DNA from: Leptospira chreensis
Lineage (GTDB): Bacteria > Spirochaetota > Leptospiria > Leptospirales > Leptospiraceae
Assembly: GCF_016919165.1 (NCBI RefSeq)
Contig: NZ_JAFFPS010000010.1
Location: 1 to 64,000, forward strand
Length of the DNA stretch: 64,000 bases
Direction of reading: 5' to 3'
This document shows, in pieces, positions 18,801 through 28,411 of this stretch; within the stretch, counting starts at the first letter, position 1, and each line of letters starts with the position of its first letter. Under the pieces are notes generated by a model, which saw only the letters and a program-made list of their open reading frames with translations, was not told the origin of the DNA and made no database searches. The position numbers and the translations under genes are program-made.

Positions 18801-20554
18801 CGCAGTTTCTTTTCTCGTTCGTCGACCATCCTTTCTTGTTCATTTTTCTTTTGGATGGTGATACGATCTGATTTGTCTCTGTCGTCTAGAATGTGCGGTG
18901 TTAAAAACACCATCAAATTGGTTTTACGATTTTGATTCGTGGTTCTACGGAATAGTGTTCCCAGAAGTGGAATTTCACCAAGGATCGGGATCTTTTGTAC
19001 TTTCTTTTGTTTGTCATTAGAAAGTAATCCCCCAATCACGATGGTTTGGATATTGTCCACAACGATTGTTGTTTTGATATCTCGTTTGTTGAAGGTTGGG
19101 TTTCCGCCCGTGGCTTCAGAAGAAATTCCAGCTACGTTTTTAATCTCTTGGTATAAATCGAGAGTGATGCGATTGTTTTTATTGATATGGGGAGTGAACT
19201 TGAGTTTAATCCCTGTTGGGCGATATTCAAAGTTCGCAACCGTCACGGCATTGTCCCCACCAAGACCAGCGTTACGGTTTTGGGTCCTGACCGGAACATC
19301 TTGCCCCACATTGATTTCCGCTTCTTGGTTGTCCAAGGTCAAAATTTGCGGAGCTGACAATACATTGAAATTTTCATTGGTTGAGTTGGCATTCAAAATA
19401 CCAATGATTTGCTGACCCCCACGGCGAATGAAACCAAGGGAAAAACCAGAGAGTGTGTTTACGTTTGTAGGTCGTCCGTTTTTATCAATCACTCCCCCTT
19501 GTGCCGCAAGACCCGTGTTAAACTGTCCATAAGCCAATTCTTGATAACGCCAGTCGATACCGAAGTCATTTAGATCCGTGGAACTAAGCTCCACAATCAG
19601 CACTTCGAGTAACACCTGCTTTCTGGGTGTATCTAAAATCTTAATGATTTTTTTGATTTCTTCCCATTCCTGCGGAGAAGCGGTTACAATGAGTGAGTTA
19701 GATTCTTTGTGCGCAACAGCTTTGATTTTATCTTGTTTGCCTGGAACCTTTTGTGCTTGGACCACTGGTTGTGGTGGTGCCGGTTTGCCGTCAGGACCTG
19801 GTTCTCCAGGAGGGCCCTGTGTTGGAGAAGTCGGAGCATCAGGCATATCTAATTTAACTAAAATGGCAGCTAACTTTTCTGCTTCATTGTATTCCAATGT
19901 ATAAATATGGATATCACCCGCAGAAGAGATGGAACCTGGACCTTCCGCACGAACATCCAAGTTATCAACTAACTTGAGTAATTTGTTGATGTCGGATGTG
20001 GATCCAGAAAAAATCAAAGTGTTTTGATTTTTAGGAATGATGATGTCTGTATCAGGAGATGTGACTCTTTTTAGTATGGGTTCGAGTTCTGCTGCGTTCG
20101 AAAATTCTAAGGGAACAATTTGAGTGATGGTTTTGTTTAAGGCAACATCGGCTTCGGAAACCGGATCCTTACCTATGCGAACGATAGGAGACTTAGCAAG
20201 AGCATCTTTGATCTTTACCACTTTGATGAGATCATTTTCTTCGATGAGTCCAAACCCTTGGGTTTCTAAAACGGATTTCATAAATCCGAAAGCATCTTCA
20301 ATTTTCACCCGTTTTTGCGAGATGATGGTGATCTTCTTTCCTTTCACAGCATCATCGATGAGAATGTTTCGTTTGATGATGGCACTCATTCCCATAAGGA
20401 AGTCTTTGAGTTCCGTGTCTCGCCAATCAGCCGTAAAACTGGCAGGTTCGGGAGAAGATTTGGCCTTTGGTTTCCCCTTCTCTTGGGAAAAGCTAGGAGT
20501 GACAATTAAATAAAGGCAAATACTAAGTACGAGTAAAGGAAGACGATTTCTCAT
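18797..20554 (-). CDS. gspD: Type II secretion outer-membrane secretin GspD
   Basis: A secretin of about 585 residues forming the outer-membrane gate. It has a signal peptide ending in PSFSQ, N0 and N1-N3 domains, and a C-terminal secretin core with the VPVRTQN and [11 protein letters not shown] motifs and the [14 protein letters not shown] signature. A Pro/Gly-rich loop ([12 protein letters not shown]) interrupts the third N domain. No extra S-domain is seen, so a pilotin of the classical type is not implied, although a lipoprotein is encoded upstream in the same operon. I prefer ATG 20554, one base after the gspC stop; ATG 20578 is possible. Confidence 0.96.
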   Translation of the reverse strand: MRNRLPLLVLSICLYLIVTPSFSQEKGKPKAKSSPEPASFTADWRDTELKDFLMGMSAIIKRNILIDDAVKGKKITIISQKRVKIEDAFGFMKSVLETQGFGLIEENDLIKVVKIKDALAKSPIVRIGKDPVSEADVALNKTITQIVPLEFSNAAELEPILKRVTSPDTDIIIPKNQNTLIFSGSTSDINKLLKLVDNLDVRAEGPGSISSAGDIHIYTLEYNEAEKLAAILVKLDMPDAPTSPTQGPPGEPGPDGKPAPPQPVVQAQKVPGKQDKIKAVAHKESNSLIVTASPQEWEEIKKIIKILDTPRKQVLLEVLIVELSSTDLNDFGIDWRYQELAYGQFNTGLAAQGGVIDKNGRPTNVNTLSGFSLGFIRRGGQQIIGILNANSTNENFNVLSAPQILTLDNQEAEINVGQDVPVRTQNRNAGLGGDNAVTVANFEYRPTGIKLKFTPHINKNNRITLDLYQEIKNVAGISSEATGGNPTFNKRDIKTTIVVDNIQTIVIGGLLSNDKQKKVQKIPILGEIPLLGTLFRRTTNQNRKTNLMVFLTPHILDDRDKSDRITIQKKNEQERMVDEREKKLR

Positions 20555-20555
20555 T

Positions 20556-21479
20556 TTAATTCCGAATGATAAATTCATATGTGATTATTTTGCCTTGTCT
20601 CTCTAAATCCACTGTAATTTTCGGGGCTTGTTTGATCGAACCCCAAATTTCCAACATTTTCTCTGTTTCATTGAGTGGCATTCCATTGACTCGTTTGATG
20701 ATATCCCCACCGCGTGCGCCGAGGGAATAAAACACATGGTCTTTTGCCACCTGATAGATCTTGTAACCCTCGATCTTTCCGTCTACCAAATGAGGGCCAA
20801 ACCTTGCATTTTTATAGATGGTGTTCGGGTCTTTCAGTTTTCGATTCACATCCTCACGGGAAAGAACTTTTTGAACCGTTTGGCTAGAAGGTCCTAAATT
20901 GGAAACGGCCGCAGCATCTTTCGGTCGGATTCGTTCTTTAGCCTGAGCCGGTGTTTCGCCAATATTGACACGGAGGCTAAGGCCTCCTTTTTTTAAGACC
21001 ACATAATGTTGTTCGATGGTCTGGACTTTATAACCACCCACCATCTCACCGGTTCCATACTCTTCTGAATCGTTATTTTGTTTTTCCCGAATGGTCACTC
21101 GAGCAAAAGACCAATGTCCGGAAAGTGTTCCTGTAATGAGCATTTGGTCATCGTCCCCATTGTCCTGAGCAATTTCAGGATCAAGAGGTGCCCCATCTGC
21201 CCCTCGTTTGGTGGCATCATTGGGATCATAGACTTGGCCTCGGATTAAATTTCCGGTAACGATATCTTCGTAAGTGCTTACCGCCAAAATGACTTCTTGG
21301 CGCATTTGTTTGGGTCTTACATTGCCTGCGGCACTAATCCCTGTTTCTGTAGAAAACAAAAGCAAAAGGACAAGCTTTAACAGATAAGCAAGAGAAAAGG
21401 AAAAAAGTAAAACTGCCGGAATCAATGTCAAAAATTGACTCGATTGGATTCTTTGAAGGATTAAATTCATGCTCCCCAC
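20556..21479 (-). CDS. gspC: Type II secretion protein GspC (PDZ)
   Basis: A 307-residue inner-membrane protein with one N-terminal membrane segment (about 18-42), a homology region ([14 protein letters not shown] and the following strand) that binds the secretin, and a C-terminal PDZ domain ([16 protein letters not shown]). It links the GspL/M platform to GspD. The position directly before gspD is the standard order. The family is divergent and the call relies on both layout and context. Confidence 0.88.
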   Translation of the reverse strand: MGSMNLILQRIQSSQFLTLIPAVLLFSFSLAYLLKLVLLLLFSTETGISAAGNVRPKQMRQEVILAVSTYEDIVTGNLIRGQVYDPNDATKRGADGAPLDPEIAQDNGDDDQMLITGTLSGHWSFARVTIREKQNNDSEEYGTGEMVGGYKVQTIEQHYVVLKKGGLSLRVNIGETPAQAKERIRPKDAAAVSNLGPSSQTVQKVLSREDVNRKLKDPNTIYKNARFGPHLVDGKIEGYKIYQVAKDHVFYSLGARGGDIIKRVNGMPLNETEKMLEIWGSIKQAPKITVDLERQGKIITYEFIIRN

Positions 21480-21499
21480 AAATCGGAGAAAGGCTCCGA

Positions 21500-22507
21500 C
21501 TACATTCCGGCTACTTCAGATTTAGGGAGTTTGGTGACTTGTTTTTCCGTGATGCTTAGAGCCGATTCAGGATTCATTATCTTCCCGTTTCGAAACACTT
21601 CAAAATGCAGATGTGCTCCTGTTGCTGTTCCTGTCCTTCCGACAAGGGCAACCACACGACCCATCTTCACCGTTTCCCCAACCTCAACTAAAATCTGGGA
21701 ACAGTGGGCGTAAACTGTTTTATAACCGTTTTTGTGTTGGATGGTGACGGAATTTCCATACCCACCATTGCGACCCGTAAATACCACTTCTCCATCTGCA
21801 GAAGAAAGCACAGGAGCTCCGACTTTCGCTGCCAGATCAAGGCCTGTATGATACACACGATTGTATTTATTGAAAGGATCCACTCTCCTTCCATACCGAG
21901 ATGTCACTCGGCTTTGCGGAACCGGCATAATAAAGATTTTTTTAAGAACCACTCGGGATGAAGATGCATTCTTCACTTGCACAGGAACTTCCAAAACTTG
22001 ACCAATTTTGAGTTGGTCCGAGTTAAGCCCGTTGTGTTTTTTGAGTTTTGCGAGTTCAATGGAAAAGGAACGAGCAATCTTAGAAAGATTGTCCTTCTTT
22101 TGGACTGCATATTTTTTGATGATGATACCGGATTCGTGAACGACTGTATTACTCACAACAGGAGAGACATCGATGTATTTGGGTAAATCGAGAGAAGCAA
22201 GCTCTACTTCTTCCTCATCGGAAGCCGCATTGACACCAACGGAAAAGAGTTTATGGATTTCGGCTTCTTGTGATTGGGAGCCAAAGAGACGAAACATCCC
22301 TGATTCACCGCCGGGAAGTGTTTCGTTGATTTCAGAATGGATTTTTTGAAATGGATTGGCTACAACTTGAGTTCCAGAAAGAACCAAAAGGGAAATTGTT
22401 ACCAACCGGAAGATCTTCACTATCAGAATATCGGGACTTGGGGGGAAGAATCTTGAACAAGAAACAAAGAAAGAATGAAAACGAACTACTTGCGACAATG
22501 ACGACAT
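21500..22507 (-). CDS. LysM / M23 peptidoglycan endopeptidase
   Basis: A 335-residue periplasmic protein with a hydrophobic signal (VTISLLVLSGTQVVA), a LysM domain (KKDNLSKIARSF and following) and a C-terminal M23 metallopeptidase (GRRVDPFN, HTGLDLAA with the first His and Asp, and HLHFEVF with the last ligands). All zinc ligands appear intact, so it may cleave peptidoglycan cross-links, perhaps making room for the secretin. ATG 22507 has a TAAAGG ribosome site but leaves a long n-region; GTG 22420 would give a normal signal without a good ribosome site. It lies just before gspC. Confidence 0.92.
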   Translation of the reverse strand: MSSLSQVVRFHSFFVSCSRFFPPSPDILIVKIFRLVTISLLVLSGTQVVANPFQKIHSEINETLPGGESGMFRLFGSQSQEAEIHKLFSVGVNAASDEEEVELASLDLPKYIDVSPVVSNTVVHESGIIIKKYAVQKKDNLSKIARSFSIELAKLKKHNGLNSDQLKIGQVLEVPVQVKNASSSRVVLKKIFIMPVPQSRVTSRYGRRVDPFNKYNRVYHTGLDLAAKVGAPVLSSADGEVVFTGRNGGYGNSVTIQHKNGYKTVYAHCSQILVEVGETVKMGRVVALVGRTGTATGAHLHFEVFRNGKIMNPESALSITEKQVTKLPKSEVAGM

Positions 22508-22516
22508 CCCAAACCT

Positions 22517-22909
22517 TTATTTCTTTGTTTTTTTGACATTGGCTTCCACGAGAGTGAATTTTTTACCAACCCACTCTTCGATATCTTCCAAATCATACTG
22601 CTTTTTCTTCACATCATCATTGATGATATAGGCTGCCAATTTTCCCACAGAAGACTCTCTGGAGTCAGCAATGGGATAAACCTTCAATTTTAATAGAGAA
22701 GGAGTGGATTCAATATAGATCTTAACCAAGGTTCCTTTCTTCCAAACTTCCGTTTGAGAGAATTTGATTTCCTCTTGTAAGGCATATGTCTTTCCATCAT
22801 AGAATTCATTGATTTCCCTTAATCTTTCTTTTTTGATCAACCGTTGAGAACATTGACTGAACGCAAGGATAAGAACGAGGGGAATTACACGAATGATACT
22901 ACAATTCAA
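22517..22909 (-). CDS. Putative lipoprotein at the head of the gsp operon
   Basis: A 130-residue protein starting with TTG (AAGAG upstream) and a lipobox ending LAFSQC with Cys at residue 20. The mature part is charged and has a Lys-rich tail. No family is recognised. It is the first gene of the type II secretion operon, 9 bases before the endopeptidase gene, so a role as pilotin-like or peptidoglycan-linked accessory is possible but unproven. Confidence 0.75.
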   Translation of the reverse strand: MNCSIIRVIPLVLILAFSQCSQRLIKKERLREINEFYDGKTYALQEEIKFSQTEVWKKGTLVKIYIESTPSLLKLKVYPIADSRESSVGKLAAYIINDDVKKKQYDLEDIEEWVGKKFTLVEANVKKTKK

Positions 22910-23005
22910 AGCAAACTCTTAGGAAAAGTCACCATGATGCCTCAATTATGAAAAGTCTTTTTTATTTTTTGGCCCAAAAGAGAGTTTTTAAGCACTCATC
23001 ACGTT

Positions 23006-24451
23006 GTGATCCCCAAACGCGCAGAAGTCGGAAGTCTGTTATACGAATGGAATGGAACCAAAGAAATCCAAGTCGAAGTAGGAATCCGAAGAGGACTTCC
23101 GGCGTTTCAAATTTTAGGTTGTGCCTCCGTTTCCACAAAAGAGTCCAGAGATCGCATCCGTTTGGCTTTAGAGGCTTCTGGATACCAGTTCCCACTAGAA
23201 ACCATCATCATCAATTTAAAGCCGGCCCATATCCCCAAACGAATGGTTTGTTTGGATTTAGCCATGGCTGCGGGCATCCTTCTTGCCACAGACCAAATTC
23301 CAAACCCACCCTATCCCGTTCGTTATCTCGGCGGATTGGGTTTGGATGGAAGGATACTCGGAGGAAAGGAACTTCTACCCTACCTTTGGCAAAGCCCTGA
23401 GTCCACGGAGCTTTCTTTTTGCCTTCCCACATCTTTACAAAAGGAATCTCTACCTCGGGGAAGGTATCAGTTTGTAGAATATCTGGAAGACTTAAAAAAT
23501 CCCCCCGAAGTCACTCCGAACAGAACCGAGTCAGAAGAAATCACTTTCCCTTCCGTGATTTGGGACCAGGTCCACTTGGATCCTTACCAAATGAAAGTCT
23601 TCCAAGGACTGCTCTATTCCGTTCTTGGAGGCCACCATAGTTTGGTATTGGGAAGTCCAGGTTCAGGAAAGACCATGCTCCACAGAATGCTTGAGCCCTT
23701 ACTCCCACCAAAAGAATCGAGAGACCAGGGTGACCAAGGCATTTGGACATCTAACGGCGAGTTTGAAATCCCCAGTCTAAAAAGGCCTTTTCGCACTCCC
23801 CACCACTCGGCAACGGAAGTGGGACTTGTGGGTGGAGGCCTTCCCTTCCAACCAGGTGAGATCTCGAAAGCTTGCGGGGGAATTCTTTATTTGGATGAAG
23901 CTTTGGAATTCAAAGATCGGATTTTAGAAAGTCTACGGATGCCCATGGAAGATTCGTATTTAGAAATTGTTCGTATGAATGAAAAAACAAAACTCAAAAC
24001 CGATTTTACTTTGATGTTATCAGCAAACCCCTGCCCTTGCGGAAATTATCATAGCACAGAAACATGTCATTGTTCCTTGCAAAAGATTCGGTTATATTTA
24101 CAAAAAATCAGTGGTGCGTTTTTGGATCGGATCACCATCTTTCAAACGTTATTCGAAACGACAAATGATCGGTGTATCAAACTAGAAGAATTAAAAATGA
24201 AAGATATTTTAGGGGAACGTTTTTTGTTTCGGAAAACCAGGAAGAGTCCCGAAGGCGAAGAAAATAAAATTCAAAAAATCTTAGATACAGACCCCAGGAC
24301 CAGACAACTATCCTTACGAAAGAAAAAACAAATCATTTCTCTAACAAGGACCATTGCTGATTGGAATCTCTCCTCCCGAACCAAGGAAGTACACATCTGG
24401 GAGGCGGTGGAGTATTGTATCGGTTACCAGTGGGTTTATAGTTTAGGGTAA
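23006..24451 (+). CDS. comM: ComM / YifB family AAA+ ATPase (Mg-chelatase-like)
   Basis: A 481-residue AAA+ helicase-type protein; ComM promotes branch migration during natural transformation and YifB homologues are very widely conserved. The N-terminal Lon-like domain (VEVGIRRGLPAFQILG, INLKPAHIPKR) precedes the ATPase: Walker A GSPGSGKTM (about 217), the RPFRTPHH segment, Walker B GGILYLDEA and the CPCGNYHS four-Cys zinc motif. The start is GTG 23006; no ATG lies in frame upstream. The protein is slightly shorter than E. coli YifB. It is transcribed opposite to the gsp operon. Confidence 0.95.
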   Translation: MIPKRAEVGSLLYEWNGTKEIQVEVGIRRGLPAFQILGCASVSTKESRDRIRLALEASGYQFPLETIIINLKPAHIPKRMVCLDLAMAAGILLATDQIPNPPYPVRYLGGLGLDGRILGGKELLPYLWQSPESTELSFCLPTSLQKESLPRGRYQFVEYLEDLKNPPEVTPNRTESEEITFPSVIWDQVHLDPYQMKVFQGLLYSVLGGHHSLVLGSPGSGKTMLHRMLEPLLPPKESRDQGDQGIWTSNGEFEIPSLKRPFRTPHHSATEVGLVGGGLPFQPGEISKACGGILYLDEALEFKDRILESLRMPMEDSYLEIVRMNEKTKLKTDFTLMLSANPCPCGNYHSTETCHCSLQKIRLYLQKISGAFLDRITIFQTLFETTNDRCIKLEELKMKDILGERFLFRKTRKSPEGEENKIQKILDTDPRTRQLSLRKKKQIISLTRTIADWNLSSRTKEVHIWEAVEYCIGYQWVYSLG

Positions 24452-24652
24452 TTACTTTGAAATAAAATGTGAGATTTCCATCGCAATTTTATTGATCGCA
24501 TAATCCATATAAGCTGGATCATCTATCTTTTTTTTGTAATTTTCGAATTTCTTCTGAATGGTAGAAGCCATCCCCCTTTTCCGGAGTAATACCGGATCTG
24601 GCCCAAATTCGTCGGTTTCTGCTAAATTTCCAAAAATACTAAATTGTTTCAT
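24452..24652 (-). CDS. Small conserved-looking protein, unknown function
   Basis: A 66-residue charged protein with no recognised domain, containing a KFENYKKKI helix and ending AMEISHFISK. Start is ATG 24652, preceded by AAGGAAGT at good distance; a start at 24673 would lack this site. Its stop codon directly abuts the comM stop on the other strand. Probably real because of the ribosome site and the well-formed composition. Confidence 0.6.
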   Translation of the reverse strand: MKQFSIFGNLAETDEFGPDPVLLRKRGMASTIQKKFENYKKKIDDPAYMDYAINKIAMEISHFISK

Positions 24653-24755
24653 GTGGTTACTTCCTTGTAACAATCAAACTCTCATCCTTGAGAGCGTTTT
24701 CCCTTATGGGATACATGATCAATCGGCCCGGTACAAAAATCCCTTGATGAAGTAT

Positions 24756-25118
24756 TTAGAAGATTGACGAATAAAAACGAACTTCCTTTTTTTCAGAGAT
24801 ATGGATCAAATTAAACGAAGGTGTTAGGTGGTAAAAGGCTGGAATCTCCTTTAGTAAATAGTAATATACCTTCCGCATTCTCCTGCGTTTTGTCTCATGA
24901 AAGCATTCTAAGGGGTGAAATCCGCTACTTAGGTTCCAAGTTTTGACCTCTGAACAATGGAGGGTCTCGTCCTTAAAACTGATTATGTCTAATTCGCCGT
25001 AAGCCTTCCGGTAATTCTGAAAAAGAATCCAATGCCCTTCCGATTCTAAATAATCTGCGGCAATTCCTTCTCCGGCTTTTCCTAGTTTTGATTTTTCTTT
25101 CAACTGACGAGATTCCAA
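24756..25118 (-). CDS. UPF0102 (YraN) nuclease-fold protein
   Basis: A 120-residue protein of the YraN family, which has a restriction-endonuclease-like fold. The family blocks are visible: GKAGEGIAADYLESEGHWIL, then YGELDIISFKDETL with the catalytic-type Glu-Asp, then EVKTW. Biochemical function in vivo is not established. The rnhB-yraN neighbourhood is common in other phyla; here the HD-GYP, flhX and YlqG-like genes are inserted between them. Confidence 0.9.
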   Translation of the reverse strand: MESRQLKEKSKLGKAGEGIAADYLESEGHWILFQNYRKAYGELDIISFKDETLHCSEVKTWNLSSGFHPLECFHETKRRRMRKVYYYLLKEIPAFYHLTPSFNLIHISEKKEVRFYSSIF

Positions 25119-25148
25119 ACCAAAGGTAGGACCTTTCCGCGGCTGGGA

Positions 25149-26336
25149 TTAATAGATCTGCGAAAAGGGAATGGCTTGTTGGATATAAAGATTGAGATCT
25201 TTCATCAGATCCACAAATTCTAAATGTTTGAGGCGTTTGCCTTCTGCATCTTTTGTCACTCGGACCACGGGGCGGAGGGGTTTGTCTTTATTGGATTCAA
25301 TGACCATTCCCATTCTTAGGTCAGAAAGAATGACTCCGGACCCCACAGGAAACATAGATAGTTTATTTAAAAACAGTCTTACCATTTTTAAATCAAAACG
25401 GTTCACGTTTTCACTAATCATGATCTTCATGGCTTCGTAAGGAAGGATGGCCCCTCTGTACGGTCTTGGGTGGATCATCGCTGCAAATTGGTCAGCGATC
25501 ATAAATACTTTGGTGAGCTCTTCAATTTGGTTGGCAAGGATCCTCTGCGGATACCCAGAACCATCTACTGCTTCATGGTGTTGTAAGGCAACGATGGCGA
25601 GTGAGTTCTTTAATTTCAAACGTTGGGTGAGGATTTGGTAACCCGTCACTGGATGGCGTTTGATGGTTTTTAGATCCAGTTCGGAAAGAACTCCTTTTTT
25701 TTCGGATACTTCTTCGGGAACGGTCACCATTCCGATATCCGCAAAAAGAGAGGCAAGAGCCAAATCAATCAGTTTGGGTCTGGAAAACTCCAAAAAGTTT
25801 CCAAGCATTACCGAAAAAAATGTCGCATAACAGATATGAGTGTATAAATAATAACCGGAATGAGAATGTGATAAAAGTAAAATAGGAATTTGGGCATTGG
25901 CTTTGGTATGGTCGGCAATCCTTTCCGCAATTTCCCGAAATTCCCTGATCTCCGTATAACGACCCTCAGACGCCGAGCGGTAGGTCTTTTGGACCAAGTC
26001 AAAACAATCTTTAAAAACTGCGTTAAACTCTACCTTGGTGGTATTGGCTTTTTCTAAAAGATACTTAAACCGTGTGGAATTTTCATCATCCTGATAGAAA
26101 GGGAGGTTGGTATCGAAGTATCCCGGGCCTTGACCGGGAGCGGTTTTGTCCCCTCCATCCGCCATTACCTTTTCTCCATCTGTCAGAACAAAGGTGATCC
26201 CAAATTGAACCAACCGGTCTAAGTCTTGTTGTGTGATGGGTTGGTCGGCACCTACAAAAACAGTGTCTTTGTCTAGGTAAATTGACTTAGTAAACTTCGA
26301 GCCAGGTTCTAAGTCACGTATGGAGATTTTCCGCAT
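25149..26336 (-). CDS. HD-GYP domain protein with altered HD doublet
   Basis: A 395-residue protein: N-terminal DUF3391-like segment (residues 1-60, RKISIRDLEPGSKFTKSIYL), then an HD-GYP domain, the class that breaks down cyclic di-GMP. HPVTGYQIL, LQHHEAVDGSGYP and the IADQFAAM segment are intact. However, the HD pair that should read HDIGK is FADIGM, with Ala199-Asp200, so one metal ligand is missing. It may be a reduced-activity enzyme or a c-di-GMP sensor. Clustering with an FlhB-tail gene suggests a link to motility. Confidence 0.9.
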   Translation of the reverse strand: MRKISIRDLEPGSKFTKSIYLDKDTVFVGADQPITQQDLDRLVQFGITFVLTDGEKVMADGGDKTAPGQGPGYFDTNLPFYQDDENSTRFKYLLEKANTTKVEFNAVFKDCFDLVQKTYRSASEGRYTEIREFREIAERIADHTKANAQIPILLLSHSHSGYYLYTHICYATFFSVMLGNFLEFSRPKLIDLALASLFADIGMVTVPEEVSEKKGVLSELDLKTIKRHPVTGYQILTQRLKLKNSLAIVALQHHEAVDGSGYPQRILANQIEELTKVFMIADQFAAMIHPRPYRGAILPYEAMKIMISENVNRFDLKMVRLFLNKLSMFPVGSGVILSDLRMGMVIESNKDKPLRPVVRVTKDAEGKRLKHLEFVDLMKDLNLYIQQAIPFSQIY

Positions 26337-26370
26337 AATTGCGTAAATTCTAGTAAGAAGCTTAGAAACT

Positions 26371-26631
26371 TCAATTGTTTTTCTTTTGTCTCTCTAAAAC
26401 AAGGATTCGAAACACAGCTGCCACGACTTCATATAATTCTCTCGGAATTTCTTTCCCATTAGGGAGATGATCTAAGGTTTGCACCATCACTTCATCACGA
26501 ATGACAAGAACTCCTGATTCCTTTGCCACACGAATTAATGTCTCTGCGAGCCTACCCTCTGCTTTGGCGACAAGTTTCGGTGCCGTATGGATCTTCGGAT
26601 CATAAGCAAGGGCTGCCATTTTTTGTTTCAT
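26371..26631 (-). CDS. flhX: FlhB C-terminal-domain-like protein (FlhX / YlqH)
   Basis: An 86-residue stand-alone copy of the FlhB cytoplasmic tail. It aligns with the region after the FlhB cleavage site: LAYDP, APKLVAKAEGRLAETLIRVA, then NGKEIPRELYEVVAAVF. The NPTH cleavage motif itself is absent. In other bacteria such proteins can partly replace the FlhB tail in flagellar export specificity switching. Its start overlaps the upstream gene by four bases. Confidence 0.88.
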   Translation of the reverse strand: MKQKMAALAYDPKIHTAPKLVAKAEGRLAETLIRVAKESGVLVIRDEVMVQTLDHLPNGKEIPRELYEVVAAVFRILVLERQKKNN

Positions 26632-27281
26632 CTATAATCTCCGTTAAAGGTACTTTCCGACCAAGTTTCGATTTGCACCGATTGGATTTGGGGGAAGTCC
26701 CGAATCAGGCCCGCTAGTTGTTTGGAAAATTCTTCTCCCTGGATCGATTGTTCCGTGGTGATCTCGACAAGTATGGGTTTGTCTTTTTCTGGATCGTAAT
26801 GGAATTGGATTCCCATAGCACCAGTTTCCATTGACTCCCAAAACACATAGAGAACCAAACCCTTGTTCTTCGGTTCGACAACCATTTGTAAAGACTCTTC
26901 TTTATCAGGATGGATGTAGGAAAGAAGATCGGAAAACCCCGTTTCTCCGAGGAGATAGTTCCAGATGGGTTTGAGATCCGTGATCTCCAGAGTTTTGGAA
27001 TTTGATTGGTGGTTTGTCCATGAGGCCCAACGAGAGAGTGTCTTTGGTTTCAACGAACTAACCCCTGTCTCCTGGTTCTCCATCCAAGAGGTGGATTTTG
27101 CCTGCGCACTCTGAAAAAGATTTTTAGTTTTTCCAGGTCCCAAATGGGGAACTTCGAGAGCCATAAGATTTGTTAGTTTGGTTTGTAAGGACAGGTTTCC
27201 CCGATTCTGGGTAGTGCTTCCCCATTTCCCGAAAGAAGTGATTGGGGGAAGTTTTACAAATTTAGAAAAGAGAGGGTTCAC
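26628..27281 (-). CDS. YlqG/FliK-like hypothetical protein
   Basis: A 217-residue protein starting at GTG 27281, overlapping the end of rnhB by 20 bases. The N-terminal half is polar and low in complexity; the C-terminal half alternates strands and helices (LVLYVFWESMETGAMGIQF, then a long amphipathic helix) in a way that loosely resembles the hook-length-control domain of FliK. Its place between rnhB and the FlhB-tail gene is exactly that of ylqG in Bacillus. I infer a flagellar-related role from context; sequence support is weak. Confidence 0.6.
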   Translation of the reverse strand: MNPLFSKFVKLPPITSFGKWGSTTQNRGNLSLQTKLTNLMALEVPHLGPGKTKNLFQSAQAKSTSWMENQETGVSSLKPKTLSRWASWTNHQSNSKTLEITDLKPIWNYLLGETGFSDLLSYIHPDKEESLQMVVEPKNKGLVLYVFWESMETGAMGIQFHYDPEKDKPILVEITTEQSIQGEEFSKQLAGLIRDFPQIQSVQIETWSESTFNGDYR

Positions 27282-27960
27282 TTCCTTCTTTTCGGAGAAA
27301 TTTACAAAAACTCAATCTATGGATGGGAGAAATTCCCAGTTTCCGCAGAGCGTCCTGGTGTTCTTCGGTTCCATATCCCTTGTGTTTGGCAAACCCATAG
27401 CCCGGATATTTTGAATCCATTTTTTCCATATATTCATCTCGGTAGGTTTTCGCAAGGATGGAGGCCGCAGAAATGGAAGGAATCAAATCGTCACCCTTAG
27501 GAAGTGAGAGGTAACCTTCTATGGGTTTTGTGATCTTTAGTTTGTAATTTCCATCAGCAAGGAGATACGGTTTATTTTCCTTCCTGTCATTCTTTGAGTC
27601 CGATTGTTTAGAGTCCGTTGGCAAAGACCGATTCATTCCATAAAAAATAGCTTGGTTGATATTGAAACGATCAATGAAAGAGGCACTAACGAAGATTACA
27701 CGATAGTAAGAAACATATTTGAGGATTTCCTTTCGGAGTTCCAATCGTTTGGGTTCTGGGATTTTTTTGGAATCGCGAAGGCCTTTTAGGATTTCTCCAT
27801 TTCGGATTTTTTCTAAAGTAGTGAGTGAAAAGGAAACACAACCAATGGAGACGGGGCCGGCAAGTGTACCACGACCTGCTTCATCGAGTGAATAACAGGT
27901 CAGGTTAGGAATTTGAAATTCAGGAAAGAACGGCCGAGTGACGACCGCTTCAAGAGAAAT
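27262..27960 (-). CDS. rnhB: Ribonuclease HII, non-canonical start codon
   Basis: RNase HII removes ribonucleotides from DNA and RNA primers. The catalytic DEAGRGTLAGP motif (Asp26-Glu27), LRDSKKI and the SAASILAKTYRD segment are present. The frame is open only from 27966, after an in-frame TAG at 27969-27967, and holds no ATG, GTG or TTG before the catalytic motif; the first canonical start (TTG 27744) would remove the active site. I therefore place the start at ATT 27960, which overlaps the rplS TAA stop; ATA 27963 or CTG 27903 are alternatives. Length is then 232 residues, normal for the family. Confidence 0.9.
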   Translation of the reverse strand: MSLEAVVTRPFFPEFQIPNLTCYSLDEAGRGTLAGPVSIGCVSFSLTTLEKIRNGEILKGLRDSKKIPEPKRLELRKEILKYVSYYRVIFVSASFIDRFNINQAIFYGMNRSLPTDSKQSDSKNDRKENKPYLLADGNYKLKITKPIEGYLSLPKGDDLIPSISAASILAKTYRDEYMEKMDSKYPGYGFAKHKGYGTEEHQDALRKLGISPIHRLSFCKFLRKEGSEPSLF

Positions 27961-28403
27961 TATGCGCTAGGTGCTTCTGCTTCTGCAGCTTTCGCTTGTG
28001 CAAGAGCGGCTTTAGAAGCCTCGTCCTGTCTCTTTTTATCTTTGGCAACGATCGCTTGACCGCCTTTTCTTTCTTTGATACGTCCCGCTTTTCCTTTTTT
28101 ATCACGGAGATAGAAAAGTTTTGCACGACGAACCGATCCTTTACGAACGAGTTCAATCTTTGCAATGCGTGGGCTATGAAGTGGGAAAATTCTTTCCACT
28201 CCGATATCATAGGAAACTCGTCTTACAGTAAACGTTTTGCTTTGTGATTTATTCGCAATGGAGATCACAACACCTTCGTAAACCTGAACCCGCTCTTTAC
28301 CAGATTCAACGATTTTGTAGTGAACTTTTACAGTATCACCAATTTCGAAATTAAGTTCGTTCTTTGCTTCGCCTGCGAGTGCTGTTTCTAGAATCTGATT
28401 CAT
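27960..28403 (-). CDS. rplS: 50S ribosomal protein L19
   Basis: A 147-residue L19, which sits at the 30S-50S interface. The family core is clear: [23 protein letters not shown], the [15 protein letters not shown] signature and [22 protein letters not shown] 28403 is chosen because AGAGGA precedes it and it gives the usual MNQIL start; ATG 28451 would overlap trmD by 40 bases. A C-terminal tail of about 35 residues rich in Ala, Lys and Glu extends beyond the usual end. Confidence 0.97.
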   Translation of the reverse strand: MNQILETALAGEAKNELNFEIGDTVKVHYKIVESGKERVQVYEGVVISIANKSQSKTFTVRRVSYDIGVERIFPLHSPRIAKIELVRKGSVRRAKLFYLRDKKGKAGRIKERKGGQAIVAKDKKRQDEASKAALAQAKAAEAEAPSA

Positions 28404-28411
28404 GGCTTCCT

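Noticed and set aside
22948..23400. Plus-strand ATG ORF over the start of comM
   Set aside because: It is a shifted frame of comM with Arg/Ser/Pro-rich shadow composition; the comM frame has all family motifs.
27262..27744. RNase HII starting at TTG 27744
   Set aside because: This start would delete the DEAGRG active-site motif that is encoded in the same open frame upstream.
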